From assembly GCA_964551965.1 (NCBI GenBank), contig CAZKFB010000044.1, positions 1 through 8,742 of the forward strand: 8,742 nucleotides of DNA. Direction: 5' to 3'. The notes under the pieces are model-generated. The model was not told the DNA's origin and did not search any database. It was given only the letters and a program-made list of their open reading frames with translations. This stretch comes from CAG-582 sp964551965 (GTDB lineage: Bacteria; Bacillota_I; Bacilli_A; RF39; UBA660). Position 1 is the stretch's first letter, and each line of letters opens with the position of its first letter. Of this stretch, positions 1 through 6,638 are shown in pieces. Both the position numbers and the translations under genes were made by a program.

Positions 1-561
1 CCGATTACTAATATAGATAATGATTTAGTAAATACAATAATTAATAAAATGATTATTAATAAGGAATATGAAGAATTAATATGCTTTTTAAATTCATTAA
101 ATGATTTTGCTCAAGTACCAAGCAGATTAGTAAATAGATTAATAGATGATAATAATAAAGAATGTATATCGGTTTTTTTGGAAAATATAGATGACTTATA
201 TTTTTTCGATGATTTAGAAAAACAAAAATTAAAGGATTATTTAAATGTAAAAGACATTTTTATTAAATTACCCGAGACATATGATTATTATTACAGGCTA
301 TTATTTGGTCATGGTGTAAGACTTTGGAAATCAATTAATAATAATGAATATATAGAACATATTTATACAAGATATAATGAGTTAATTAAGATTAGATTAA
401 TAGAAAACAGTAAATTTGGCGTAATAGCATCTTATATTAACTATTTGGACTATAACTTATCAAGAGAAGAACAAATATTAAACTGTATTAATTATATAAA
501 TCAATTTGGACTCAATCTTGAAAATAATCTTAATGAAATAACTTTAGTTGATGAAATATAA
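1..561 (+). CDS. Hypothetical protein, 3' part (5' end outside window)
   Basis: The reading frame is open from the first base, so this is the C-terminal 186 codons of a gene that begins upstream. The first internal ATG, at position 49, has no Shine-Dalgarno sequence in front of it (only an A/T run), so it is unlikely to be the true start. The visible protein is rich in Asn, Ile, Leu, Glu and Tyr, looks mostly alpha-helical, and shows no signal peptide, membrane segment, cysteine cluster or catalytic motif that I recognise. It ends in TAA. An 8-base inverted repeat begins at the stop codon, and the promoter of the next gene follows within 35 bases, so the next gene need not be co-transcribed. 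I do not recognise the family. The reading frame is well supported; the function is unknown. Confidence 0.75.
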   Translation, partial: PITNIDNDLVNTIINKMIINKEYEELICFLNSLNDFAQVPSRLVNRLIDDNNKECISVFLENIDDLYFFDDLEKQKLKDYLNVKDIFIKLPETYDYYYRLLFGHGVRLWKSINNNEYIEHIYTRYNELIKIRLIENSKFGVIASYINYLDYNLSREEQILNCINYINQFGLNLENNLNEITLVDEI

Positions 562-593
562 ATAAGTAATCATTACCCATACTGGACTTATTT
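560..593. repeat. Inverted repeat between stop codon and next -35 box
   Basis: AAATAAGT (560-567) and ACTTATTT (586-593) are perfect 8-base inverted arms around an 18-base loop. The left arm overlaps the TAA of the preceding gene and the right arm overlaps the TTGACA box of the next promoter. No run of T follows, so it is a poor intrinsic terminator. It could be an operator, a weak terminator, or a chance match in AT-rich DNA. Confidence 0.35.
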
Positions 594-620
594 GACAAAT
601 TCTGTAAAAATTAGTATGAT
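592..620 (+). promoter_or_regulatory. Sigma-A type promoter of the first methyltransferase-like gene
   Basis: TTGACA (592-597), a 17-base spacer and TATGAT (615-620) form a near-consensus housekeeping promoter. The predicted start of transcription is near 627, leaving a leader of about 18 bases before the ATG at 645. A small inverted repeat, CTTAC (622-626) and GTAAG (631-635), straddles the predicted start and touches the ribosome binding site, so it could be an operator. Confidence 0.8.
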
Positions 621-644
621 ACTTACCCAAGTAAGGGGATAATT

Positions 645-1337
645 ATGGTCATAATAAGTGATAGTGATAAGCAAAAAGCACAAAGAAAGTTAATGCAATT
701 TATGACATTGTACGGAGATAAATACGAGCCCTATTATAAAGAATATATTGATCGTGAATTTTTGGGGACATCTTTTGAAAAAAATGTAGAAAAAGATCTT
801 ATGGATCAAGTTTATTCTGCAACAGGTGTCTATGATAATATTCCAAATATATATGATACATTCATTGAAGAAATGCTAAAACATTATAGCATTGATGGGA
901 ACCTTGTTGAGGTAGCAGCAGGTTTTTATCCAGGACTGTCCGAGAAAATATCTCTGCGTCAAAAATCGGGGACAATAATTATATATGAACCTAAAATAAT
1001 TGTTGAATCAAACGAAAAATTTAAAATAATAAAAGAGTCAATAACAGAATCCACAATAGTTAATAATGTAGACTTGATTTATGCTTTAAGACCTCATGCG
1101 GCAACTGAAACAATTATCAAAATGGCTAATAAAAATGATGTTGATATGTTTATTGGATTATGCGGATGTATACCATTTTTGAATTATGATGATTTTGATG
1201 ATTTATCTTATGGAATTAGTGATTGGTATCACGATTTAGAAGAATTAGTAAAAAAGACTTTGCCAAGCAATAGAAATTATGAAATGTATAAAATACCAAA
1301 TTTAAAAAGACCGATTATTCGTACGTATCGAAGATAA
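645..1337 (+). CDS. Divergent class I methyltransferase-like protein, copy 1
   Basis: This 230-residue cytoplasmic protein has no signal peptide or membrane segment. The start is supported by AAGGGGA (633-639), 5 bases before the ATG. About 80 N-terminal residues look helical. A Rossmann-like core follows: L87-V-E-V-A-A-G-F-Y-P-G97 resembles the glycine-rich motif I of SAM-dependent methyltransferases, IIIYEP ends in the acidic residue expected after strand 2, LIYALRP (P150) resembles strand 4, and GLCGC (C173, C175) strand 5. It is a paralogue of the next gene. The two align without gaps from motif I to the CGC motif, with identity of roughly 30 percent by eye. Motif I is degenerate here (AAG where copy 2 has GGG), so this copy may bind SAM weakly or not at all. 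The substrate is unknown. The fold assignment is inference; the gene itself is secure. Confidence 0.75.
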   Translation: MVIISDSDKQKAQRKLMQFMTLYGDKYEPYYKEYIDREFLGTSFEKNVEKDLMDQVYSATGVYDNIPNIYDTFIEEMLKHYSIDGNLVEVAAGFYPGLSEKISLRQKSGTIIIYEPKIIVESNEKFKIIKESITESTIVNNVDLIYALRPHAATETIIKMANKNDVDMFIGLCGCIPFLNYDDFDDLSYGISDWYHDLEELVKKTLPSNRNYEMYKIPNLKRPIIRTYRR

Positions 1338-1373
1338 AAATATATAGCTTTGCATTATTTTTTATTTTATCTT
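1331..1373. repeat. Inverted repeat spanning the intergenic promoter of copy 2
   Basis: AAGATAAAA (1331-1339) and TTTTATCTT (1365-1373) are perfect 9-base inverted arms with a 25-base loop that contains the -35 box. The left arm includes the stop codon of copy 1 and the right arm ends at the first base of the -10 box of copy 2. This placement resembles that of the inverted repeat upstream of copy 1. It may be an operator, a weak terminator, or chance. Confidence 0.35.
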
Positions 1374-1378
1374 ATAAT
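1350..1378 (+). promoter_or_regulatory. Sigma-A type promoter of the second methyltransferase-like gene
   Basis: TTGCAT (1350-1355), a 17-base spacer and a perfect TATAAT (1373-1378) lie in the 66-base gap between the paralogues. The second gene can therefore be expressed on its own, although no clear terminator separates the two genes. Confidence 0.75.
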
Positions 1379-1403
1379 AGACTACTAAAAGAAGGGGATT
1401 ATT

Positions 1404-2090
1404 ATGAGACATGTTTCACCGGAAGATATTAAAAAGTATACAAAGAGATTTGAAGACTATATGAAAATCTATGGACCACTTTATGAAGAAAGACAACGAG
1501 AATATATTAGAATTAACTTTTTAAATTCACTCTTTGCTGAAGGAGTAGATATAGATATCATGAATCAAGTATATGAGACGATTGGTATATTTGATAATTA
1601 TCTTAATACATATAGCGCTAATTTAAAACACATAATGGAATGCTATGATATAAATGTTGATATCTTAGAAGTTGGCGGAGGTCTTGTACCAGCATTTGCA
1701 AAGAAACTAAGTGATAATCAAAAGAGTGGAAGTGTTTCAGTCATGGATCCATTATTGATTGTAAATCAGTTTGGAAACCTAAAACTATACAAAGAAAACT
1801 TTACTGAAGAAACTGATGTATCTAAATTTAAATTGTTAGTAGGTATTCAACCTTGCGAGGCAATAATTCCTATGATAGCATCTTCAAATAAAAATGATTT
1901 GGACATGTATATGATGTTATGTGGTTGTACACATTTTGAAGATGCTGAAAGATACTCATACATAACTTATGGAATGTGGTTAAATTATATAGAACATACA
2001 ATGAAGGATACGATACCTGATAATCGTTCATATAGTTTTGATAATATTGAAGGCGCACCATACTATGTTCTTAGAACTTTTCAAAAATAA
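1404..2090 (+). CDS. Divergent class I methyltransferase-like protein, copy 2
   Basis: This 228-residue protein is a paralogue of the upstream gene and has the same plan: a helical N-terminal region of about 80 residues, then a Rossmann-like core. I87-L-E-V-G-G-G93 is a better match to methyltransferase motif I (E/D-x-G-x-G) than in copy 1. VSVMDP carries the acidic residue expected after strand 2, VGIQP (P150) resembles strand 4, and MLCGC (C173, C175) strand 5. E89, P150, C173 and C175 have the same residue numbers in both copies. GAAGGGG (1391-1397) lies 6 bases before the ATG. No membrane segment is visible. The product may modify a small molecule or act as a non-catalytic SAM-binding protein; the sequence does not decide this. 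There is no visible terminator before the rpsO promoter immediately downstream. Confidence 0.78.
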   Translation: MRHVSPEDIKKYTKRFEDYMKIYGPLYEERQREYIRINFLNSLFAEGVDIDIMNQVYETIGIFDNYLNTYSANLKHIMECYDINVDILEVGGGLVPAFAKKLSDNQKSGSVSVMDPLLIVNQFGNLKLYKENFTEETDVSKFKLLVGIQPCEAIIPMIASSNKNDLDMYMMLCGCTHFEDAERYSYITYGMWLNYIEHTMKDTIPDNRSYSFDNIEGAPYYVLRTFQK

Positions 2091-2093
2091 TGG

Positions 2094-2122
2094 TTGATTT
2101 TTTCAAAGTCGTAGTATATAAT
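2094..2122 (+). promoter_or_regulatory. rpsO promoter
   Basis: TTGATT (2094-2099), a 17-base spacer and a perfect TATAAT (2117-2122) begin 4 bases after the preceding stop codon. The predicted transcription start is near 2129, within or just before the left arm of the leader hairpin. Confidence 0.7.
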
Positions 2123-2125
2123 TTA

Positions 2126-2171
2126 TTAGTAAGTTTTTACTTGGTTTGGATCTTCTCCGGTTTCTTACTAA
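2126..2171 (+). promoter_or_regulatory. Candidate S15-responsive leader of rpsO
   Basis: TTAGTAAG (2126-2133) and CTTACTAA (2164-2171) are perfect 8-base inverted arms. Inside them GGA (2148-2150) pairs with TCC (2156-2158), extended by two U-G pairs (2146-2147 with 2159-2160), around a 5-base loop. The left arm can instead pair locally: AGTAA (2128-2132) with TTACT (2137-2141), which excludes the long stem. S15 is known to regulate its own mRNA through diverse leader structures in several bacterial groups, and it recognises a helix with adjacent G-U and G-C pairs in 16S rRNA. The structure is seen in the sequence; S15 binding is inference. If transcription starts near 2129, the first bases of the outer arm may not be in the RNA. 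Confidence 0.5.
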
Positions 2172-2209
2172 GTTTAAACATAAAAATATTTAAATAGGAG
2201 GATTAAATT

Positions 2210-2479
2210 ATGGCTGTTACAAAAGAACAAAAAGCTGCTTTAGTTAAAGAATTTGGTAAGAGCGAAACTGATACTGGATCTACAGAAGTTCAAATTGCTG
2301 TACTTACTGCAAGAATTAATGATTTAACTGAACACTTAAAAACACACAAACATGATTATCATTCAAAAAGAGGTTTAATCATGATGGTTGGTAAAAGACG
2401 TTCATTACTTGATTATTTAAAAGAGAATAACATTCAAAGTTATCGTGAAGTAATCAAGAAATTAAATATTAGAAAGTAG
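2210..2479 (+). CDS. rpsO: 30S ribosomal protein S15
   Basis: The 89-residue product has the standard length and sequence of S15, a small helical protein that binds the three-way junction of helices 20-22 in the central domain of 16S rRNA early in 30S assembly. Family hallmarks include the FGKSETDTGSTEVQIA segment, the LTEHLKTHKHDYHSKRGL segment with its conserved HxxDxxSRRGL-like RNA-binding loop, and the closing RRSLLDYLKENN region. TAGGAGG (2195-2201) lies 8 bases before the ATG, a very strong ribosome binding site. The gene precedes pnp, an order conserved in many bacteria. A hairpin with a short U-tract separates them, so pnp may be transcribed partly by read-through. Autoregulation through the leader is likely but not proven. 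Confidence 0.97.
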   Translation: MAVTKEQKAALVKEFGKSETDTGSTEVQIAVLTARINDLTEHLKTHKHDYHSKRGLIMMVGKRRSLLDYLKENNIQSYREVIKKLNIRK

Positions 2480-2503
2480 GCACTAATTTTTTTAGTGTCT
2501 TTT
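2479..2503 (+). terminator. Terminator or attenuator between rpsO and pnp
   Basis: GGCACTAA (2479-2486) pairs with TTAGTGTC (2492-2499), one pair being G-U, around a T5 loop, followed by four T (2500-2503). The first base of the stem is the last base of the rpsO stop codon. The short U-tract suggests incomplete termination, allowing some read-through into pnp. Confidence 0.65.
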
Positions 2504-2514
2504 CATTTGAGAAA

Positions 2515-2523
2515 TGATAAAAT
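2515..2523 (+). promoter_or_regulatory. Possible extended -10 promoter of pnp
   Basis: TGATAAAAT (2515-2523) matches an extended -10 element, but no good -35 box lies 16-18 bases upstream. If used, it would start transcription near 2530, about 17 bases before the pnp ATG. This is weak evidence; pnp may depend on read-through from rpsO. Confidence 0.3.
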
Positions 2524-2546
2524 AATTTTAGAGTAGGAGTAAAAAT

Positions 2547-4745
2547 ATGGAAAAGAAAGTATTTGAAATGGATTTTAGAGGAAGAAAACTAATTGTTGAA
2601 CATGGTGAAGTTGCAAAACAAGCTCATGGTGCAGTATTAGTTAGATATGGTGATACTGTAGTTCTATCAACAGTTGTTGTTGGAAACAATGCAAACGTAT
2701 TAAGTGATTTCTTCCCATTAATGGTTTTGTACCAAGAAAAATTATATTCAGTAGGAAAGATTCCTGGTGGATTTATTAAAAGAGAAGGACGTCCAACTGA
2801 TGCTGCAACACTTGCTGCACGTATGATTGACCGTCCAATGAGACCAATGTTTCCAGAAGACTTCCGTAATGAAGTTCAAGTTGTTAACACAGTTTTATCT
2901 GTTGATAATGATTGTTCGCCAGAACTTACAGCAATGTTTGGATCTTCATTATGTACAAGTATTTCTAAGATTCCTTTTGATGGACCAATTGCTGGTGTTA
3001 AAGTTGGAAGAATAAATGGAGAATTTGTCATTAATCCAACACCTAGTGAGTTAGAGGATTCTGATATTGATCTAACTGTAGCTGGTACTAAGAAAGCTAT
3101 CAATATGGTTGAAGCTGGTTCAAAGGAAGTTTCTGAAAGCGATATGCTAGAAGCATTAATGTTTGGTCATGAAGCTGTTAAAGAACTATGTGAATTCCAA
3201 GAGAAGATTATTGATGAAATTGGCGAAGGAAAGATGGAATATGAACATCTTGAGATCGAAGATAGTTTAAGAGATGAAGTTACAACACTCGCTGCAAAAG
3301 ATTTAGATGCAGCCTTAAGAATTAAAGAAAAACTTGAATCTTATGCTGCAATTGATGAAGTTAAAACAAAAATTATTGAAAAATACAAAGCTGAAAATGA
3401 AGGAATGGACAAAGATGAATTTGCTATTCTTGAAACTAAGATTAAGTTAATACTTGAATCTATTCAATATGATATATTTAGATCTATTACAGTAGACGAA
3501 CGTACTCGTGCTGATGGAAGAAAGATGGACGAAATAAGACCACTTTCTACAGCGATTGATTTACTTCCAAGAACTCATGGATCTGCATTATTCACACGAG
3601 GAGAAACTCAAGCATTAGCTATTACTACATTAGGTGCATTAAATGAATATCAAGCTTTAGATGGTATATCTTTAGAAGCTGAAAAACACTTTATGTTACA
3701 TTATAACTTCCCAGCATTCTCAGTTGGTGAAACTGGTAGATATGGTTCTCCAGGAAGAAGAGAAATTGGACATGGTGCATTAGGTGAAAGATGTTTAAAA
3801 CAAGTAATGCCTAGTGAAGAGGAATTCCCTTATACAGTTCGTGTTGTATCAGAAATACTAGAATCAAATGGTTCTTCAAGTCAAGCAACAATCTGTGCAG
3901 GATGTATGTCACTAATGGCTGCTGGTGTTCCAATTAAAGCACCTGTAGCTGGTATTGCAATGGGACTTATTACAAGTAAAGACGAAAAATCATATACAAT
4001 ATTAACTGATATTCAAGGTATGGAAGACCATTTAGGTGATATGGACTTTAAAGTTGGAGGAACAAGAAAAGGTATTTGTTCACTTCAAATGGATATTAAG
4101 ATTAAAGGTATTACAAAAGAAATATTAGCTGAAGCATTAGCACAAGCTAAAAAAGCTCGTATGGAAATATTAGATGTTATGGAAGCACAAATTGCTAAAC
4201 CTCGTGAAGAAGTATCTGAATATGCTCCTAAGACAGAAACATTTAAAATTAATCCAGACAAGATTAAAGAAGTTATCGGAAAAGGCGGAGAAACTATTAC
4301 AAAAATCATTCTTGAAGCTTCAAATGTTGAAACAGTTCAAGATAAAGATGCTGTTAAAGTTGATCTAAATGATGATGGACAAGTAATTATCTATCATACT
4401 AACCGTGAAGTAATTAATAAAACTGCTGAAATGATCAAGAATATTGCTCGTGAAGTAGAACCTGGAGTTAAATATACAGGAAAAGTTATAAAAGTAGAAG
4501 ATTTCGGATGCTTTGTAGAATTATGGCCTGGTTGTGAAGGTTTAGTACACATTAGTCAACTTGCTCATGAGAGAGTAGAACATACTAGTGATGTCGTATC
4601 AGTAGGAGATGAAATAATCGTAATGTCTCAAGGTTATGATAATCGTGGAAGATTAAACTTATCTCGTAAAGATGCCTTACCAAAGCCAGTAAAAAAAGAG
4701 AAAAAAGTAGAAGAAAATAAGACATTAGAAGAAGGAACTGAATAG
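2547..4745 (+). CDS. pnp: Polynucleotide phosphorylase (PNPase)
   Basis: This 3'-5' exoribonuclease uses phosphate to degrade RNA to nucleoside diphosphates and can run in reverse; it forms a trimer and acts in mRNA turnover. At 732 residues it has the full-family length. Domains in order: a first RNase PH core (about 1-145, with the GGFIKREGRPTDAATLAARM loop), a helical linker, a second RNase PH core (about 315-550), a KH domain with GKGG at 578-581, and an S1 domain (about 640-708). Catalytic acidic residues D494 and D500 are present in EDHLGDMDFKVGG, and the GRREIGHGALGER segment is intact. TAGGAG (2534-2539) lies 7 bases before the ATG. The C-terminal 25 residues are a Lys/Glu-rich tail. 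The terminator hairpin overlaps the stop codon. The gene lies directly after rpsO, the usual order. Confidence 0.98.
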   Translation: MEKKVFEMDFRGRKLIVEHGEVAKQAHGAVLVRYGDTVVLSTVVVGNNANVLSDFFPLMVLYQEKLYSVGKIPGGFIKREGRPTDAATLAARMIDRPMRPMFPEDFRNEVQVVNTVLSVDNDCSPELTAMFGSSLCTSISKIPFDGPIAGVKVGRINGEFVINPTPSELEDSDIDLTVAGTKKAINMVEAGSKEVSESDMLEALMFGHEAVKELCEFQEKIIDEIGEGKMEYEHLEIEDSLRDEVTTLAAKDLDAALRIKEKLESYAAIDEVKTKIIEKYKAENEGMDKDEFAILETKIKLILESIQYDIFRSITVDERTRADGRKMDEIRPLSTAIDLLPRTHGSALFTRGETQALAITTLGALNEYQALDGISLEAEKHFMLHYNFPAFSVGETGRYGSPGRREIGHGALGERCLKQVMPSEEEFPYTVRVVSEILESNGSSSQATICAGCMSLMAAGVPIKAPVAGIAMGLITSKDEKSYTILTDIQGMEDHLGDMDFKVGGTRKGICSLQMDIKIKGITKEILAEALAQAKKARMEILDVMEAQIAKPREEVSEYAPKTETFKINPDKIKEVIGKGGETITKIILEASNVETVQDKDAVKVDLNDDGQVIIYHTNREVINKTAEMIKNIAREVEPGVKYTGKVIKVEDFGCFVELWPGCEGLVHISQLAHERVEHTSDVVSVGDEIIVMSQGYDNRGRLNLSRKDALPKPVKKEKKVEENKTLEEGTE

Positions 4746-4756
4746 TTCCTTTTTTT
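4732..4756 (+). terminator. Intrinsic terminator of pnp, overlapping its stop codon
   Basis: AAGGAACT (4732-4739) pairs with AGTTCCTT (4744-4751) around the loop GAAT, and the T run extends to 4756. The TAG stop (4743-4745) straddles the loop and right arm, so the last two sense codons before the loop form the left arm. Confidence 0.9.
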
Positions 4757-4789
4757 ATCTGTCAAATAATTGCAAAACTTTAAAAATTA

Positions 4790-4824
4790 TAGATTAATTT
4801 GTCATATTGTGTTATATTTATAAT
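4790..4824 (+). promoter_or_regulatory. Probable promoter of the secreted-protein gene
   Basis: Several overlapping -10-like elements occur: an extended TGTTATATT (4810-4818) and TATAAT (4819-4824). Possible -35 boxes are TAGATT (4790-4795, 17 bases before TATATT) and TTGTCA (4799-4804, only 14 bases before TATAAT). A promoter here is likely because a strong terminator precedes it, but the exact pair is unclear. Confidence 0.5.
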
Positions 4825-4859
4825 ATAAAAAGGTAAAATAATAGAAGGAGTGATTTAGA

Positions 4860-5762
4860 ATGAAAAAGATTATGAGCATTTTAGCATTAGTTTTACTAGT
4901 AATACCTTTTACTAGTGTAAGCGCTATAACTGGTAATTATTATGTATATTCAGTAGGAGACGAGGTTAACTTTTATACATCATCAAACGATACTACTGGA
5001 CAATCAACAATTATCTTAAGAGATGAAGGAGCAGGAAGCCAATATGTTAGAGCATTAGCATTAACTGCTTATTCAGGAAATGTTTTCTATGATGCTAAAG
5101 TTGATGCTGGAAAAGCTAAAGTTACGGAATATCAATTCTTTAAAGAACATATTTCAATGATTAATTCAACTGCTGAGGGATGGCCATATGTTAGAGATTT
5201 AGCTACTACTATGGATTATATCTCATTAGATGAATTAAAAACTGTATTTGGTGCAACTTCTACTGATGGTGGTACAACTTATACTATTGATGCTGCTAAA
5301 TGGGGAGCTAAACTAAATATTGTTGTAACTAGTAAAAAAGGTTTCTATACATCAACTGTTGAAGGTGAAAATGTTTGGGTTGTTGAATTTACATATGATA
5401 ATCCTACAGATTTAGCTAATAGAAACATAACTGCTATTACTGTTAAAAAAGTTCCTAGAACTGATAATACAGACTATGCTGCACTACCTGTTGCATATTT
5501 CGATAAAACTTATGATTGTGTAGATAGACAAACTAAAGAAGATTATGCTTGTTATCAATGTGGTGAAGAGTACACTTGGACTAAAGTTGGAACTCAAGCA
5601 AGTACTTGTACACTAGTTGAAAATGTTACTAGCAAGAACAGCTGTGTAGTAAGTCCTAAAACTGGAATTGCTGATTATGCTATTGAACTAATTAGTTTAG
5701 CTGCTGTATGTGGTTTAGCATTAGTACTTGTTAACAGAAAAGATTTATTTAAACAAATATAA
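4860..5762 (+). CDS. Secreted surface protein with sortase-like C-terminal anchor
   Basis: This 300-residue protein starts with a clear signal peptide (MKK, a hydrophobic core, then a probable cut after SVSA at residue 22). The ectodomain is rich in Thr, Tyr, Asp and beta-prone residues, and I recognise no catalytic motif. Near its C-terminal end it has five cysteines within about 45 residues, the last at C262. The protein finishes with SPKTG (265-269), a hydrophobic stretch (about 270-291) and the tail NRKDLFKQI. That order matches a cell-wall sorting signal of the LPXTG class, with S in place of L. AGAAGGAG (4843-4850) lies 9 bases before the ATG. It has its own terminator and probably its own promoter. 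If the SPKTG motif is not cut, the protein would simply be anchored by a C-terminal membrane helix. The function is unknown. Confidence 0.85.
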   Translation: MKKIMSILALVLLVIPFTSVSAITGNYYVYSVGDEVNFYTSSNDTTGQSTIILRDEGAGSQYVRALALTAYSGNVFYDAKVDAGKAKVTEYQFFKEHISMINSTAEGWPYVRDLATTMDYISLDELKTVFGATSTDGGTTYTIDAAKWGAKLNIVVTSKKGFYTSTVEGENVWVVEFTYDNPTDLANRNITAITVKKVPRTDNTDYAALPVAYFDKTYDCVDRQTKEDYACYQCGEEYTWTKVGTQASTCTLVENVTSKNSCVVSPKTGIADYAIELISLAAVCGLALVLVNRKDLFKQI

Positions 5763-5772
5763 TTATTATAAG

Positions 5773-5802
5773 AACACTTTAATTTAATTAAAGTGTTTTT
5801 TT
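5773..5802 (+). terminator. Intrinsic terminator of the surface-protein gene
   Basis: AACACTTTAA (5773-5782) pairs with TTAAAGTGTT (5788-5797) around a 5-base loop, followed by T to 5802. The hairpin starts 11 bases after the stop codon. Confidence 0.9.
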
Positions 5803-5818
5803 ATGTGTAAAAATATTA

Positions 5819-5847
5819 TTGACTTTAAATAGTACTTGGTATATATT
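5819..5847 (+). promoter_or_regulatory. Sigma-A type promoter of the coiled-coil membrane protein gene
   Basis: TTGACT (5819-5824), a 17-base spacer and TATATT (5842-5847). The predicted start near 5854 gives a leader of about 23 bases. Confidence 0.75.
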
Positions 5848-5876
5848 TATATTCGGCACTTAGAAAGGAATATAAC

Positions 5877-6560
5877 ATGAGGATTTATCAATTAGAGGAA
5901 TCTCTAGTATCAATTCAGGATGAAGATGAGTCGTTGCTGAAAGATACCTCTAAAAAAGAACTAGATATAAGACAAGAATTAGATAGTGAATTATTAGTAA
6001 ATTCAGAAAATAAGAGATTAATTGAAGAATTAAACTATATTAAGTCAATTAAAGATAGTAAGTTTAGATTTATATATTTTCTATTCCCGTTTATTGAAGT
6101 TCCAATATCTATAGTGATTTTTATAATGAATATTATTACTAGTGCTACTATATTTAGCGGAATATTAATTAATGTATTTGCAGGAATATTACTACTTGAT
6201 TCAACACATAATATTAGTAGTAATTATAGAATAGCAAGTAATGAAGAAAGCATAATTAAAAGAGTAACTAAAAATGTAAGACTCCTATTTATGAACAAGA
6301 GAAAGTTTACTAAAGAATTAGAACATTACTTGGAAATAGATGAGTTATCTAATAATAAAATAGATGAATTAACAGCCAAACTTAATTCAACAATAAGTGA
6401 AAAAGAATCTCTAATAGATGAACTAGAATATCTAGAAGGCTATATAATGGGTGTTCAAAAGATCATTAGTCGTAATCTAATAGAAGATATGCCAGAAAAT
6501 AATCTTGCTGTAGAGTTTGTCAATTTAAGATTAAATAAGAAAAGCAGTTACAAATGTTAA
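5877..6560 (+). CDS. Coiled-coil protein with two membrane segments, function unknown
   Basis: This 227-residue protein has a symmetrical plan. A highly charged Glu/Lys/Leu-rich N-terminal segment (about 5-60) is likely coiled coil. Two hydrophobic segments follow (about 65-84 and 90-107) with a short turn, a probable membrane hairpin. A second charged, heptad-like segment lies at about 140-195, and the tail is short. With no signal peptide and a tight hairpin, both coiled coils would lie on the same side, most likely the cytoplasm; this is inference. There is no recognisable enzyme motif, and the only cysteine is the last residue. AAAGGAA (5864-5870) lies 6 bases before the ATG. The gene is a single transcription unit with its own promoter and a terminator overlapping its stop codon. 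It may organise membrane or division proteins, but nothing shown here proves that. Confidence 0.8.
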   Translation: MRIYQLEESLVSIQDEDESLLKDTSKKELDIRQELDSELLVNSENKRLIEELNYIKSIKDSKFRFIYFLFPFIEVPISIVIFIMNIITSATIFSGILINVFAGILLLDSTHNISSNYRIASNEESIIKRVTKNVRLLFMNKRKFTKELEHYLEIDELSNNKIDELTAKLNSTISEKESLIDELEYLEGYIMGVQKIISRNLIEDMPENNLAVEFVNLRLNKKSSYKC

Positions 6561-6570
6561 TTGCTTTTTT
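6540..6570 (+). terminator. Intrinsic terminator overlapping the stop codon
   Basis: AAAAGCAGTTA (6540-6550) pairs with TAATTGCTTTT (6558-6568), one pair being G-U, around the loop CAAATGT, and the T run extends to 6570. The TAA stop (6558-6560) is the start of the right arm. Confidence 0.85.
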
Positions 6571-6576
6571 GTTTTA

Positions 6577-6605
6577 TTGAAAGAAATCCCATTAAATGAT
6601 ATAAT
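6577..6605 (+). promoter_or_regulatory. Strong promoter of the glucosaminidase-like gene
   Basis: TTGAAA (6577-6582), a 17-base spacer ending in TGA, and a perfect TATAAT (6600-6605) give both a -35 box and an extended -10. It begins 7 bases after the preceding terminator. Confidence 0.85.
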
Positions 6606-6638
6606 AATACTATAACTTAGAGAATAGAGGTTATTAAA

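Noticed and set aside
49..561. ATG at 49 as the start of the first gene
   Set aside because: The frame is open back to base 1 and there is no ribosome binding site before this ATG, so the gene is taken as 5'-truncated by the window edge.
1870..2061. Minus-strand open frame of 63 codons inside the second methyltransferase-like gene
   Set aside because: It is antisense to a well-supported gene, with no ribosome binding site or recognisable protein.
2074..2109. Imperfect hairpin at the end of the second methyltransferase-like gene (ACTTT/AAAGT with an inner A5/T5 pairing)
   Set aside because: A 2x2 mismatch and only A-T inner pairs, with no following T run, make it too weak to call a terminator.
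2876..4368. Three open frames of 64-75 codons inside pnp (2876-3103 minus, 4085-4309 minus, 4174-4368 plus)
   Set aside because: All are out-of-frame or antisense shadows of pnp, which is certain.
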